A stretch of 64,000 bases of DNA from the NCBI RefSeq assembly GCF_963678635.1, contig NC_087062.1, forward strand, positions 49,986,178 to 50,050,177, in the 5' to 3' direction. Shown here piece after piece: positions 12,036 to 22,262 of the stretch. This DNA is from Symsagittifera roscoffensis. Taxonomy: Eukaryota; Xenacoelomorpha; Acoela; Convolutidae. The stretch's first letter is position 1, and every line of letters begins with the position of its first letter. Made by a program: the position numbers and the translations under genes. The notes beneath the pieces were generated by a model, which saw nothing but the letters and a program-made list of their open reading frames with translations, was not told the origin of the DNA and searched no databases.

Positions 12036-13266
12036 TTCTTAGTTAAACTGCATTGCTTTCATTTTTGTAACAAAAGGTCGACAAGGATAAATGATATCTA
12101 TTGAAAAAATTGCTCTTCCGCCCCGAATAATTCTAAGCTCTCTCAAATGAAATTGTTGATAATTGAAAGGGTTTTCATGAAAAGATCCCACAACAGCCAA
12201 ATTTGTATTCATTGCAACAGCTATCCTTCTGATTGGGGTTTTATTGAAAACATTTTCCTGAATAAACTGGTTTTGACGAGATGGAATGATAAAGATTCTT
12301 GCGATAGTTTCCATGTTATTGTAATGAGCAGGTTCCCTTTCCATATTCCATTGCAAATTTTGATGATTAGGTTCAGCTTATAAAATTCTTCTCATAAACA
12401 GTGAACAATCAACAATTTTCAATTTTCAGACAAACAATTGGAATTTCAGACAGTTTAATTCGAACTTTGGTTTTTGGCAGTAATTTTTTTCACAAGTAAA
12501 CATGTCATTGGCTAGCCTGCCATGAAGTAAAAAAGTTATCCCTGATCCTAAAGAATTTGCTCTACCAGTGAACAGATACATATCAAATGCTTCCGGATGT
12601 TCTTCAAAACTATACCCGTGACAAGCAAGTATTGCTTCATGACTCACTGCCGACGAGTTGAATTCGTTCGATATTTTTGCTCTACGAAGATATAATCTAT
12701 TGGCGCTGTAAACAATTGTATTATTAAAATAATTTTCACAATTGGAGAATAGAGAATGTAGTAGATTGTTTACATTTGTTAAGTAAGATTGATGTTGAGG
12801 TTTCTCGTCAAAGTATTCCTCGAGTTGAATTCGTTCGATATTTTTGCTCTACGAAGATATAATCTATTGGCGCTGTAAACATTTGTATTATTAAAATAAA
12901 CTTCACAATTGGAGAATAGAGAATGTAGTAGATTGTTTACATTAGTTAAGTAAGATTGATGTTGAGGTTTCTCGTCAAAGTATTCCTCCGATTTTGCTTT
13001 TTGTTCTGCTTTTTCTTTTTTTAAAAACAATTTTCGTTTGAATAATTGAAGCTTTAAATTAAGCTGCATATCACGCATATCCAAATAAAGATTACGGTCC
13101 GTCTCAAATTTAAACTCAATGCTGCTTTTATCTGGAGAAGTACTGGAATTACTTCTTGTATGTATGATGAAATTGTTGTTTTCAAAGGTAGGACTTTATC
13201 AAAAATCTCCAAAGAAGAATTTGTAAAAGTTCCGTACCGAAAATTACTACTTTGATGTACACTCAT
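12036..13266 (-). pseudogene. Polinton major capsid protein (double jelly-roll) remnant
   Basis: Phrases in family order along the minus strand: SVHQSSNFRYGTFTNSS at the start (near 13266), VNNLLHSLFSNCEVYFNN (near 12900), AFDMYLFTGRANS and HGRLANDMFTCE (12430-12650), then NVFNKTPIRRIAVAMN and NPFNYQQFHLRELRI (12090-12300). The xVNNxLHSLFSxxxVYxN and NPFNxxxFxLxxL signatures are those of the Polinton double-jelly-roll major capsid protein, which would form icosahedral virion shells. It sits directly after the small basic protein gene, with only a few bases between. It is broken by several interruptions. Confidence 0.8.
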
Positions 13267-13267
13267 T

Positions 13268-13505
13268 TTATCTAATCAAAAATGTCTTTGCGAGAGCGAC
13301 TGGATTTTGAACTACTTTTTCGAGAAATGGCTCTTCTTGTTCTATGCTTGGATTTCTTTTTTCCACCTTCCAACTGTTTTCGAACTGTTTTTGTTCCAAC
13401 ATCTTTTGCAAATGTTTTGAGTTTTTTTCGTCCACTGACAACTTCTCCAAACTCTGGAGCAGCAACTTCAAACAAAACTGCTCCGATTCTTTTTGCAGTT
13501 TGAGA
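13268..13505 (-). pseudogene. Small basic Polinton protein upstream of the capsid gene
   Basis: A minus-strand frame ends a few bases before the capsid start and reads EFGEVVSGRKKLKTFAKDVG followed by a C-terminus very rich in Lys, Arg and Ser (KKKSKHRTRRAISRKSSSKS). Small basic proteins in this position are usual in Polintons. By analogy with adenovirus core proteins a DNA-binding or condensing role is possible, but this is inference. Open frames on the opposite strand and in another phase over the same bases look like shadows. Fossil. Confidence 0.5.
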
Positions 13506-13720
13506 CTATATATATTTTTATAAAGGGAATTGCAGTTCTCCCAAGATTTTGTGCAAGAGCTTGTCCACAAAAAATAGGAAAATTAGCTGAATTTTGAGCA
13601 ATCATTTCGTATGAAGTATAAATCAAAAATTATAATCCGAAATCTTGCGAAACAGGAGAAAAATTCGTGTAATTCCTACGGACACAAAATGAATTTTTTC
13701 CACCTGTAGTATCCCTTAGT

Positions 13721-14398
13721 TCAATTTTTATACTGTGGAAAGAGTTTTTTAATAATTTTTTGAAATTTTAGATATGTAAATGATTGATAATTCATGTACT
13801 GTTCTGTGGTCTTTTTTAATGTAGTCTTCATGTAATGTGGTCTTTTTTCTTTCATTATAACACCTGTCTGATTTTGTTCTAAATCACAGCCAAAAATGTT
13901 ACTCAAATCGGCACTTTGAATTATAAACACTGAATGATCCTCAGGAAAATGAATGGCAATTTTTTGTGCAATCTTATCTACTGATACATAAATTTCGTTA
14001 TATTCATATTTTTGTGCGCCTATACCTTTTCGAATTTTGTCATTCAAGGCTATAACTATATCGACAATACTTGGATACAACCCAGGTTCAATATGCATCG
14101 GTTAAATCTTTCTTTTTACTTCAGGACTTTCTCGTCCATCTATGAAAGTAAATTTTTCCTCTGTAACGTTTTGGTACAATGAAGGGTATGATATTTCTGA
14201 AATAGCAACCTCCCATTCTTCTCTTAGATGTGTTTGTTCCGGTAGAAATTTTGTAAAGGAACGAAGACTATTATTCGGATAACAATTAAAAGAAGCATTA
14301 GAAACCAGCTGAATATTAAAAGAATTCATGACAACTGACCGATAGAAATTCAATTTAAAAAACGACTTACCTTTAATCTGAACATTTTCATTGCTCAT
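13721..14398 (-). pseudogene. Second Polinton capsid-type protein (penton/minor capsid class) remnant
   Basis: Near its N-terminus it reads MNSFNIQLVSNASFNCYPNN and then FTKFLPEQTHLREEWEVAIS followed by EISYPSLYQNV. This layout (short beta-strand, ...S...YPxNxxxxFxxxLPxxxxLxxxWEVxxxEIxYP) is the hallmark of the second conserved virion protein of Polintons, thought to be the penton-like single-jelly-roll protein. The C-terminal half (13721-14098) has coding text such as FPEDHSVFIIQSADLSNIFG. It lies between the integrase and the basic protein. Fossil with a few interruptions. Confidence 0.6.
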
Positions 14399-14419
14399 TT
14401 TCATAAAATTTTTCCCAGA

Positions 14420-15150
14420 ATTTCTTCTTTTTTGAGATTTTTGATGATGTATGTAGGAGTTTTTTTGTAGATATTGCCGAAATTTCAAAACTTCATCTGT
14501 AAACTGTGGCTTGTATCCTTTTCGGAACGGAATATCATTTTTCGATTTTTTAACTCTATCGCCAATTTTGAATTTTGGTTTAGTATATTTCTTGATTGAT
14601 TTGTTACACAAAATTGATAAAAAAATCACTGTTTTTCACATCTCTGGGAGATTTTCCACTTGATCGATTTTTGCGACAGTTCAATGTAGAAGCAAACTGC
14701 TGCACTTTGAGGGCAATTTTTTCACGATGCTTTTCAAGGTAACGATATATTATATGTTTCAAAGACTGAATTGCTCTCTCTGCAAATGCAGCCTTTGTTT
14801 CACTCATTGTTGAGTAAACTTCAATGTCTTCCTCCTTGCAAAATTTTTTAAAAGTTCCCCCATACTCTGTTCCTTTATCAACCCAAATATTTCAGTAGCA
14901 TTTTTTCGAGAAATCATTTTTTTGAAAGCATGTAAAGTGTCTTTGGCATACTTTGTTTTTGTTGTTTGAACTCTGACAAATTTCGAAAAAATATCTACAG
15001 CAACTAAGAGATACTTGACTCTATTTAAAAACTTATCTACTTTTTTTTGATAAACCACTCGCTTTACTCATGTTTTGAAAAGAACCGTATGCAGCTCTTC
15101 CCCTATAAGACAATCTGTTTAGTCTTATCTTTTCAGATTTTGAGAGGGAT
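14420..15150 (-). pseudogene. Polinton retroviral-type integrase remnant
   Basis: Minus-strand text shows an N-terminal helical segment (RAAYGSFQNMSKASGLSKKK), then the core with YLLVAVDIFSKFVRV (the first catalytic-Asp strand of RVE integrases: VD.FSK), then KAAFAERAIQSLKHIIYRY (the region of the catalytic Glu helix, xxAExxIxxxK), then a C-terminal chromo-like region, PKFKIGDRVKKSKNDIPFRK and KGYKPQFTDEV. This domain order is the normal one for Polinton integrases, which insert the element with 6-bp duplications. It lies between the ATPase and the second capsid-type gene. Fossil. Confidence 0.8.
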
Positions 15151-15159
15151 CCAAGTTTC

Positions 15160-15800
15160 TCTTTCTTTTGCTTTGGCATTCTTGGTGATAACAAGTTTAG
15201 GAGGAAGTTGAGTTGCTTCCAAAAAAGTAAAATAAATACCTGGAAAATCGGTCTTTTTTCGCTTTAGTGCACACACAACAAAGTCTACAATAGTTTTTTT
15301 GTATCACGATTATCTATTATAAAAGTATCTGACTGGCTGAGATCATTTCTGAGAGAATTCAAAATTAAATCAATAATGTGCTTATTGTTGCTCGTTTCCA
15401 ACATCGCATTTACAGCACTGTGAACAGATTCAAAATTTTTTGGTACAACCTCCTCTTTTTCTTACTTTTGTTCCAGTTTTTGTTTTCTTGGAAGTGTGTT
15501 TTATGATTGATAAACTGAGAACGGAATGAAAACAAACTGTTCCATACTATGTCAATCATTTAATGACAAAAGTGGTGATAATAGATATCAATTGTAACCC
15601 TTTAGTTGAACTTGAATCAATTCTTCTATTGTGTAGAGGAGTTCTTTTTTGTATTAGTTCTGAAATTTCTTTTCGATATTTTTCTACGTCTTCTTTCCGA
15701 AGATCTCGGAGCTCTCCTCTTAATAGGTTTACTAAACACTCGCTCAGAAACTGAATGAAATCTTTTGGAATATTGGGAGAATAGAGACGTATTGTGTACT
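15160..15800 (-). pseudogene. Coding-like stretch between ATPase and integrase
   Basis: On the minus strand, phrases such as SKIPKDFIQFLSECLVNLLR and ALKRKKTDFPGIYFTFLEAT look like decayed protein text. A lysine-rich part near 15190 (KAKEKLGSLSKSEKIRLNRL) may be the front of the integrase. The position next to the ATPase is where Polintons carry small conserved proteins, but no family could be named. Confidence 0.35.
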
Positions 15801-15807
15801 CGTCGTC

Positions 15808-16443
15808 CTAATTTTTTGTCTCTATTCCAGCTGGTAAGTAAATTTTTGTTGCAACTGAGCCACTATTAGAGCAATACATAAGTGAATCAACTGTTTTTGG
15901 GGTTAAATCAATAAGGAAATGACCATAAAGAACGGATGTTGCATCATGATACCACTCTTTCAATTGAGATCCTAGAATTAGTTGTTGACTCAATGTAATG
16001 ATTTGTGAAACTTCCCTCAGCGACTTGAACAAGACTGTGTGTGTATTTTGTAACTCTACATCTCTTCCTAATTTGCTTCGATGAAACAAATTGTGTTTGA
16101 TGTATATTGTATTCAGTCCATTCTCTCTTCCAGCAGTGGCAATTTTTACAAATTGTTTGGAGTTTAAAATTTCTTCACAAGAATCATCAAATATAAGCAA
16201 ATACTTAGTTCAGTTTTTGGGAAGTTTTTCAATCAAGTCAAAATCTACTCCTTGGGTAAATTTAAGGTTTTTTCTTTGCACTTGACTATAAAGATGTTGA
16301 GAATGTTGATAAAATTTAAAAAAATTTTCGAAAGCTGGTTGGAAAGTGCCAATTTTCAACCAATCAAAAATGAGATAAAATTTTCCAGATCCACTTGGTC
16401 CAACTAGGGGAAAAAATTTGTTCTTTGAGAGATAAAATTTCAT
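15808..16443 (-). pseudogene. Polinton packaging ATPase (A32/FtsK-HerA-like) remnant
   Basis: The first 30 residues contain a Walker A loop, PLVGPSGSGKFYLIFDWL (GxxGxGK). About 80 residues later comes a Walker B, MLIFDDSCEEIL (hhhhDD), followed by IATAGRENGLNTIYIKHNLF, which resembles the sensor region (GRH-N-S-hhhhxQN) of this genome-packaging ATPase family. Length is close to the usual 200-230 residues. The family would pump DNA into capsids. Its start abuts the end of the membrane protein gene at 16444, a tight arrangement expected for this pair. Fossil. Confidence 0.78.
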
Positions 16444-16707
16444 TCATAGCTCTGAAGAAGGTAGAATATAACCGACTGTACTTGATAAGATAGCTGCACA
16501 AAATGTTGTTTCTTCACATATTGTGGATAACTTAATTCGAACGAGTGCACACACTAGCATCAAAACTATAACAAAAAATTGGCACAAAAAAACTAAAAGA
16601 AATCTATTACATGTACGTCCAAACAATTTCCATGATTTTCGTGCATGAGTTTCTTCATCAAAAACAGAATTTCCCAAACTTACGGGCTTGTCACATTGAT
16701 CGACCAT
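16444..16707 (-). pseudogene. Small Polinton membrane protein upstream of the ATPase
   Basis: An 87-codon open frame with no internal interruption. It has a charged N-terminus (DEETHARKSWKLFGRTCNR), one strong membrane segment (FLLVFLCQFFVIVLMLVCAL), then KLSTICEETTFCAAIL and a C-terminus SSTVGYILPSSEL. The phrases RKSWxxFGRxCxR, CEETT and VGYxLPxP/S resemble a small membrane protein I associate with this position in animal Polintons. The function is unknown; a role in the virion membrane or in packaging is only a guess. It is the best-preserved frame of the element, and it sits in an inactive element. Confidence 0.6.
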
Positions 16708-17045
16708 CTTAACTCAAAAAAGAAAAAGTTGATAATAAAAATTAATTAAAATTTGAAAATGGTCGTACATTTAGATTATTATAATTTATAACTTGTTAAA
16801 AAACATCGAGTCCATGTTACGTGGGTAAATGCTTCTCTTTCTGCACAGTGAAGAGTTTCGGCATGACGAAATGGGTAGTGGCTACACCTCCAATCATATT
16901 TTTCATCTTTGAATATCAAAAACTGAACTTTAAGGCAAGCCTAGTAATCCAAATTAATAATCTATGTTTCCAAAAATTCTGACAGAATATTGCCTTTTTT
17001 TATAACCTTTTGCAAAAAATTCCGTTTCTGTGGCTTCTAGATTTT
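16708..17045. other. No gene seen
   Basis: AT-rich spacer between the membrane protein frame and the accessory frame ending at 17046. No open frame, fold or repeat stands out. Confidence 0.4.
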
Positions 17046-17243
17046 TCAATATTTTTTTTCAAGTTCAGTGTATTTTTTGTAACCACTGCTCCAGTTGATT
17101 CCATGAAGATGCTTTGTAAACCAAGAAGATTGGTATGTTGATTTGAATTTTTTGGGAGGAAGAAAGGAATATCCTACAGTTTGTTCATCCTTATAAACTC
17201 CTAACACTTTCACAATATTGTTTTCAATACATTTAATATCCAA
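17046..17243 (-). pseudogene. Accessory Polinton protein fragment
   Basis: The minus-strand frame reads VLGVYKDEQTVGYSFLPPKK and then FTKHLHGINWSSGYKKYTEL. Balanced composition and globular-looking text argue that it is a true protein remnant. It lies in the same direction as the ATPase block. The family is not recognised with certainty and no catalytic motif is visible. Confidence 0.4.
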
Positions 17244-17340
17244 AACAAACTAGACTCATTCTGTTACCTGTTTTCTCTGGAGTTTTTAGGTTAAAATGAT
17301 TATCAAACAATGCAAATACTGATGAAGCGAATATTTTAAC

Positions 17341-17565
17341 TTACAAACAGAAAAATAATCCAGTCACGTGACCAAGAAAGCAAGAACTGGGGACACTAGG
17401 TGCAACATAACAATACCCAGGACCTCTTATCGTAGTAGATTTCACAGATCCAGCAGAGTCATGTAGAAATGCATGTAGTGTAAAATTTTTGGAGTTTGCA
17501 AAAAAGTAATCCATACAGGAATTTCCGTATCCAGTTAGTCCTCCAAAAGGAAATTTTTTGTCCAT
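17341..17565 (-). pseudogene. Accessory Polinton protein fragment with Cys/Gly-rich sequence
   Basis: A 74-codon frame: FPFGGLTGYGNSCMDYFFAN, LHAFLHDSAGSVKST, then RGPGYCYVAPSVPSSCFLGH. The balance of Gly, Cys, Ser and aromatic residues is unlike the AT-driven nonsense frames around it. It probably continues into the fragment at 17046-17243 as part of one unit, but this is not proven. The HD pair and GPGYC phrase are conspicuous; no family could be assigned. Confidence 0.4.
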
Positions 17566-17683
17566 TTTTTTTTAAATTTGTGTCCGGGTCCAAAACAAAA
17601 CAAAACAGGTACAAAGAAATAAATTTTTAATTTTTGTAAATCATGAGAAATTTTGCTTAAAAATCTCAAAAATTCTTAGAATT

Positions 17684-17865
17684 TCATTCAATTTCTGTAC
17701 GTTCATTTTCTACAGTGCATTCGTCAATAATGATACAAGGTTTTTTTACGGTCTCTACATAACCTAGTAAGGAAGGAAGCATATCGAGTAGTTTATCATA
17801 TTCTTCTCTTTGTAGTTGTAAAGATGGACTATTTTTTCATTGATTTCCATTTCTACGATATTCTA
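17684..17865 (-). pseudogene. Possible PC4-like (single-strand DNA-binding cofactor) fragment
   Basis: Minus-strand text includes VEYRRNGNQ, then SPSLQLQREEYDKLLDMLPS, then an acidic tail IIIDECTVENERTEIE ending in a stop at 17684. The order (beta-strand phrase, a Lys/Ser-rich turn before SLxLxxEEYxKLL, then a helix) resembles the C-terminal domain of the PC4/p15 family (..R.Y...G...P.KKGISL....W..L). Similarity is judged from this short stretch only. It is a remnant inside the inactive element. Confidence 0.4.
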
Positions 17866-18204
17866 CAAGCTCTATTTATTTGGTATCAGATCGGTATTCT
17901 ATGTGATTGTTTCTTCTACCATTATGCAGAGTCTACTCAAAATGAGATATCTGCGAGTCTACGTCCGATTTCTGCAAGTTTGGTAAATTTTGAGATTCTA
18001 TAATTGTTAGTGAAATTTTTTGGGACTTTTCTTTTAGAACAATATGAAAAAGTCAAACTGTTCAACACCAATACAAACCGAAAAAAGATTTTGAGGATGA
18101 ATAATTAAATTACAAAACAAAAAAAAATAACACAATTTAATGTGCATTACAATTCTCAACAAACATAAAGTCTCCCCAAATTTGGGACAGTTCTTTGAAA
18201 TCGT

Positions 18205-18612
18205 TCAAAGTATAGATGATATAGGCGACTTAATTCGCTGCTTCAATCTCTTTTGCGGTGAGCAGTCGAATTTGAATGTAGGGAGGTTTGTTAACATTGT
18301 AATTCTTCTAGTGTAAGTTGCTATGTCATACACTTCGTTGCAGTTGGCAAGCTCCTGATCCATAGTTGTCAGAAGTGAGTTCCAATATAGGAACAAGTCC
18401 AAGGTTTTCAGCATCGTCAAAAACATTATTTCTAATTGCCAGGAGTGCTTCTCCTTCTTTTTCGCCAAAGTAGAATTGCTGTCTTTTTTCGAGTTGTTCC
18501 ACTTCATTTTTCTTGAATAGTTAAAAACAGGGTTCAAAATAAATTTTCTCCTCGTAGGATTTTTGGGATCAAGCAAAACTCCCAATTCTTGTTTGATTTT
18601 TTGAGAATTCAA
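18205..18612 (-). pseudogene. Unrecognised Polinton-internal coding fragment
   Basis: A 135-codon minus-strand frame beginning MNSQKIKQELGVLLDPKNPT and containing YWNSLLTTMDQELANCNEVY and TRRITMLTNLPTFKFDC. It is less AT-driven than the neighbouring frames, so it may be a true remnant of an accessory gene. No known domain was recognised. The stretch between it and 17865 (about 340 bp) shows nothing further. Confidence 0.35.
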
Positions 18613-19235
18613 AATAAATGGGACTAGTATCTTTTCTTGAGTACATTTTTCAAAGGGAGAACAGACTGATCAGATAAAGAGAAATGAGAGAAATGATTTT
18701 GAGATGAAATGAAACTGGAAGTAAACAGTATGAGTCATTCACTTTACCGTAAAAGGATAGAACTATAGATGGAAATTTTGAGTGAAATTTCGAATTATGG
18801 AATTTTTTCGGTGTTAGTGTTCCTATGTAAATCGACAACTCTCAGCAAAAATCATCGTTCCAGATGGCTGCAGCTATGTGTCAAGCTCTTCCCAGCTTTT
18901 ATTCAGATTTTTGTCGTTAAAAAATCGCTATTTACTTCCGTTTCCAGTTCTTTTTACAAAAAATAAATAGTAACCAATAATCAATCTATTTTCTCTCATA
19001 TGTTCACGAAAGGACCAAAAATTTCGAAGAAGAAAAAACTCACCGTTGTCGAAAAATTTGCAAAAAGTTTTTCAAACATGAAAAAAAAGATAAAATATTT
19101 CTTTTGATTTTCAAGAAGTTGCAAGAAAAATTTCATTTTTTTAAAAAAGTTGTAAAAGTATTCAATTTTTTTTGACAAATTGCGAAAAGTGTATCAATTT
19201 TTCTGACAAGAGGCGAGAAGTGTTCGAGTTTCGGA

Positions 19236-19640
19236 GCACTGAATTAAGTGCGAGTTCGGAGCCTTAAATTAATTTCTAATTGTTTTTTAATGGTTTACTC
19301 TGAATCTCTCAACTATTCTTAAATTAAAATGAAATTGAGAAAATTAATTAATTACAGAAAACGAAGTCAATACCAAACAACGTTTATTTACAGAAATTTT
19401 TAATCAAAGATCTGTCGTGAGTTCTGGAGGTTCTCTATAGAACGCAGAGCTGAACGAGGTTCCATTGCTGGTGTTTGTTGTGGAGGAGGGTTTTGAGGCG
19501 TCATTGTTTCTGAGAAACATTCATCTTCATCTATTGTGATGGGGTTTTTGGCTGATCCTGCTTCTTCCCTCGACGATTGGGTAATTTTTTTTTCACATGC
19601 CAAACTATCGACTTTCTTCACACTCTGCACAAATACAAAT
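19236..19640 (-). pseudogene. Gene-fragment copy (related to 1670-2130 and 23230-23680)
   Basis: A leader with gcgagttcggagcc, ggtttactctgaatctctc and gaagtcaataccaaacaac is shared with 23075-23230. It is followed by minus-strand protein text EEAGSAKNPITIDEDECFSE and then ETMTPQNPPPQQTPAMEPR. The same phrases, diverged, occur at 1670-2130 outside the element. The function is not known; the segment is rich in Pro and acidic residues and looks like a disordered region. Confidence 0.45.
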
Positions 19641-19810
19641 TTTATTCGAATGTTTTTTTTTCATCAACTGGCGAAGTTTTCAATCAACTTGACCGCGCTA
19701 TTCATCATAATATGAAATGAAAAGGAGCAGAAAAAAAAACCAAGTGTTGCAAAGAAAAGACTGTTACGAAAAAAAATCAAAAGTCACTAAATATGTTCTA
19801 ACCAGAATTT

Positions 19811-20049
19811 AGCTTCCACACAAACTACTGGTTCAGCTTTTCTAGAAAGAATTCGTAAAGTACAAAACCCAAAATTTGAACATGATTTGTTAGAAAAAAT
19901 TGACTGTTTTTTTGATGGTTATGGATTTGTAAATAGTGATCATGTCAATTTTTCAGTAAAAAAACTTTTGGATAATCCATCTATTTTCTCTCATATGTTT
20001 ACGAAAGTACCAAAAAATTCGAAGAAGAAAAAAATGAAAGAAAGATGAA
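19811..20049 (+). pseudogene. Exon-like coding fragment, copy A
   Basis: A plus-strand frame without an early start codon opens right after an acceptor-like ...accagaatttag and reads STQTTGSAFLERIRKVQNPK, FEHDLLEKIDCFFDGYGFVN, SDHVNFSVKKLLDNP and then SHMFTKVPKNSKKKKMKER to a stop. Composition and hydrophobic pattern look like a real C-terminal exon with a basic tail. The tail alone also appears at about 18975-19020 and 20915-20990. The family is not recognised; it could be a terminal exon of an accessory gene of the Polinton or of a captured gene. Confidence 0.45.
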
Positions 20050-22029
20050 ATATTTCTTTTGATTTTCAAGAATTTGCAAAAACAATTTGAATTTTTTTAA
20101 CAAGTTGTAAAAGGTATTCAATTTTTTTTTGAGAAAATGCAAAAAGTGTATCAATTTTTTCGACAGAAGGCGAAAAGTGTTTCAAATGTTTTTTGAAAAG
20201 ACGCAAAAAGTGTTTCATTTTTTTGAACAAGATGCGAAAAGTGTTTTGCTTTTTTTGATAAAATGCAACAAGTGTTTCAACTTTTTTGACAAGATGCGAA
20301 AAGTGTTTAACTTTTTTTAACAAGATGCGAAAAGTGTTTCACTTTTTTCCTGCAAATGCAAAAAAAGTTTCACTTTTTTCGACAAAATGCGAAAAGTCTT
20401 TTGCTTTTTTCGACAAAATGCGAAAAGTGTTTCAAATTTTTTTGACAAGAAGCGAAAAGTGTTTCACTTTTTTTAACAAGATGCGAAAAGTGTTTCAATT
20501 TTTTCCTACAAATGCGAAAAGTGTTTCACTTTTTTCGACAAAATGCGAAAAATGTACTACTTTTTTCGATAAAATTTGAAAAAGGTTTCAACTTTTTTAG
20601 TTAAGATGCGATAAGTGTTTCACTTTTTTTTAACAAGATGCGAAAAGTGTTTCACTTTTTTCCTACAAATGCGAAAACTGTTTCACTTTTTTCGAAAAAA
20701 TACGAAAATTGTTTCAATTTTTTCTTCAAAGTGCTAAAAGTGTGTGAGTTTTTTGACAAGATGCAAAAACCATTAGGTAACGTTTTTTTCGTGTACAATT
20801 TTGCTAGTGTTTTTCCGAATATGTGTGCAAAAATTATTCCAGTTTTGTAAAATTTTTAATTTTTATTTCACATGCCAAATTATTGACTTTCTTCACACTC
20901 TGCACAAAACTTTTGGATAATCCATCTATTTTCTCTCATATGTTTACGAAAGTACCAAAAAATTCGAAGAGGAAAAAAATGAAAGAAAGATGAAATATTT
21001 CTTTTGATTTTCAAGAAGTTGCAAAAACAATTTGAATTTGTTTAACAAGTTGTAAAAGGTATTCAATTTTTTTTTGAGAAAATGCAAAAAGTGTATCAAT
21101 TTTTTCGACAGAAGGCGAAAAGTGTTTCAAATGTTTTTTGAAAAGACGCAAAAAGTGTTTCATTTTTTTGAACAAGATGCGAAAAGTGTTTTGCTTTTTT
21201 TGATAAAATGCAACAAGTGTTTCAACTTTTTTGACAAGATGCGAAAAGTGTTTAACTTTTTTTAACAAGATGCGAAAAGTGTTTCTTTTTTTTCCTGCAA
21301 ATGCAAAAAAAGTTTCACTTTTTTCGACAAAATGCGAAAAGTCTTTTGCTTTTTTCGACAAAATGCGAAAAGTGTTTCAACTTTTTTTGACAAGAAGCGA
21401 AAAGTGTTTCACTTTTTTTAACAAGATGCGAAAAGTGTTTCAATTTTTTCCTACAAATGCGAAAAGTGTTTCACTTTTTTCGACAAAATGCGAAAAATGT
21501 ACTACTTTTTTCGATAAAATTTGAAAAAGGTTTCAACTTTTTTAGTTAAGATGCGATAAGTGTTTCACTTTTTTTTAACAAGATGCGAAAAGTGTTTCAC
21601 TTTTTTCCTACAAATGCGAAAACTGTTTCACTTTTTTCGACAAAATACGAAAATTGTTTCAATTTTTTCTTCAAAGTGCTAAAAGTGTGTGAGTTTTTTG
21701 ACAAGATGCAAAAACCATTAGGTAACGTTTTTTTCGTGTACAATTTTGCTAGTGTTTTTCCGAATATGTGTGCAAAAATTATTCCAGTTTTGTAAAATTT
21801 TTAATTTTTATTTCACATGCCAAATTATTGACTTTCTTCACACTCTGCACAAATACAAATTTTATTCGAATGTTTTTTTTCATCAACTGGCGAATTTTTC
21901 AATCAACTTGACCGCGCTGTTCATCATAATATGAAATGAAAAGGAGCAGAAAAAAAAACCAAGTGTTGCAAAGAAAAGACTGTTACGAAAAAAAAAATTA
22001 AAAGTCACTAAATATGTTCTAACCAGAAT

Positions 22030-22262
22030 TTAGCTTCCACACAAACTACTGGTTCAGCTTTTCTAGAAAGAGTTCGTAAAGTACAAAACTCAAAATTTGA
22101 ACATGATTTGTTAGAAAAAATTGACTGTTTTTTTGATGGTTATGGATTTGTAAATAGTGATCATGTCAATTTTTCAGTAAAAAACTTTTGGATAATCCAT
22201 CTATTTTCTCTCATATGTTTACGAAAGTACCAAAAAATTCGAAGAAGAACAAAATGAAAGAA
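22030..22262 (+). pseudogene. Exon-like coding fragment, copy B
   Basis: A near-identical copy of the fragment at 19811-20049, with the same upstream acceptor-like bases and the same downstream minisatellite. It shows that the exon and minisatellite were duplicated together. Confidence 0.5.

Noticed and set aside
13282-13503. Plus-strand frame of 73 codons
   Set aside because: It is the antisense shadow of the small basic Polinton protein, whose reading fits its position just before the capsid gene.
15563-15754. Plus-strand frame of 63 codons between ATPase and integrase
   Set aside because: The minus strand shows better coding-like text here, in line with the direction of the neighbours.
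16091-16285. Plus-strand frame overlapping the packaging ATPase
   Set aside because: Antisense to the Walker A/B-bearing frame, so a shadow.
18769-18966. Plus-strand frame of 65 codons
   Set aside because: No homology, no context, and composition expected from AT-rich sequence.
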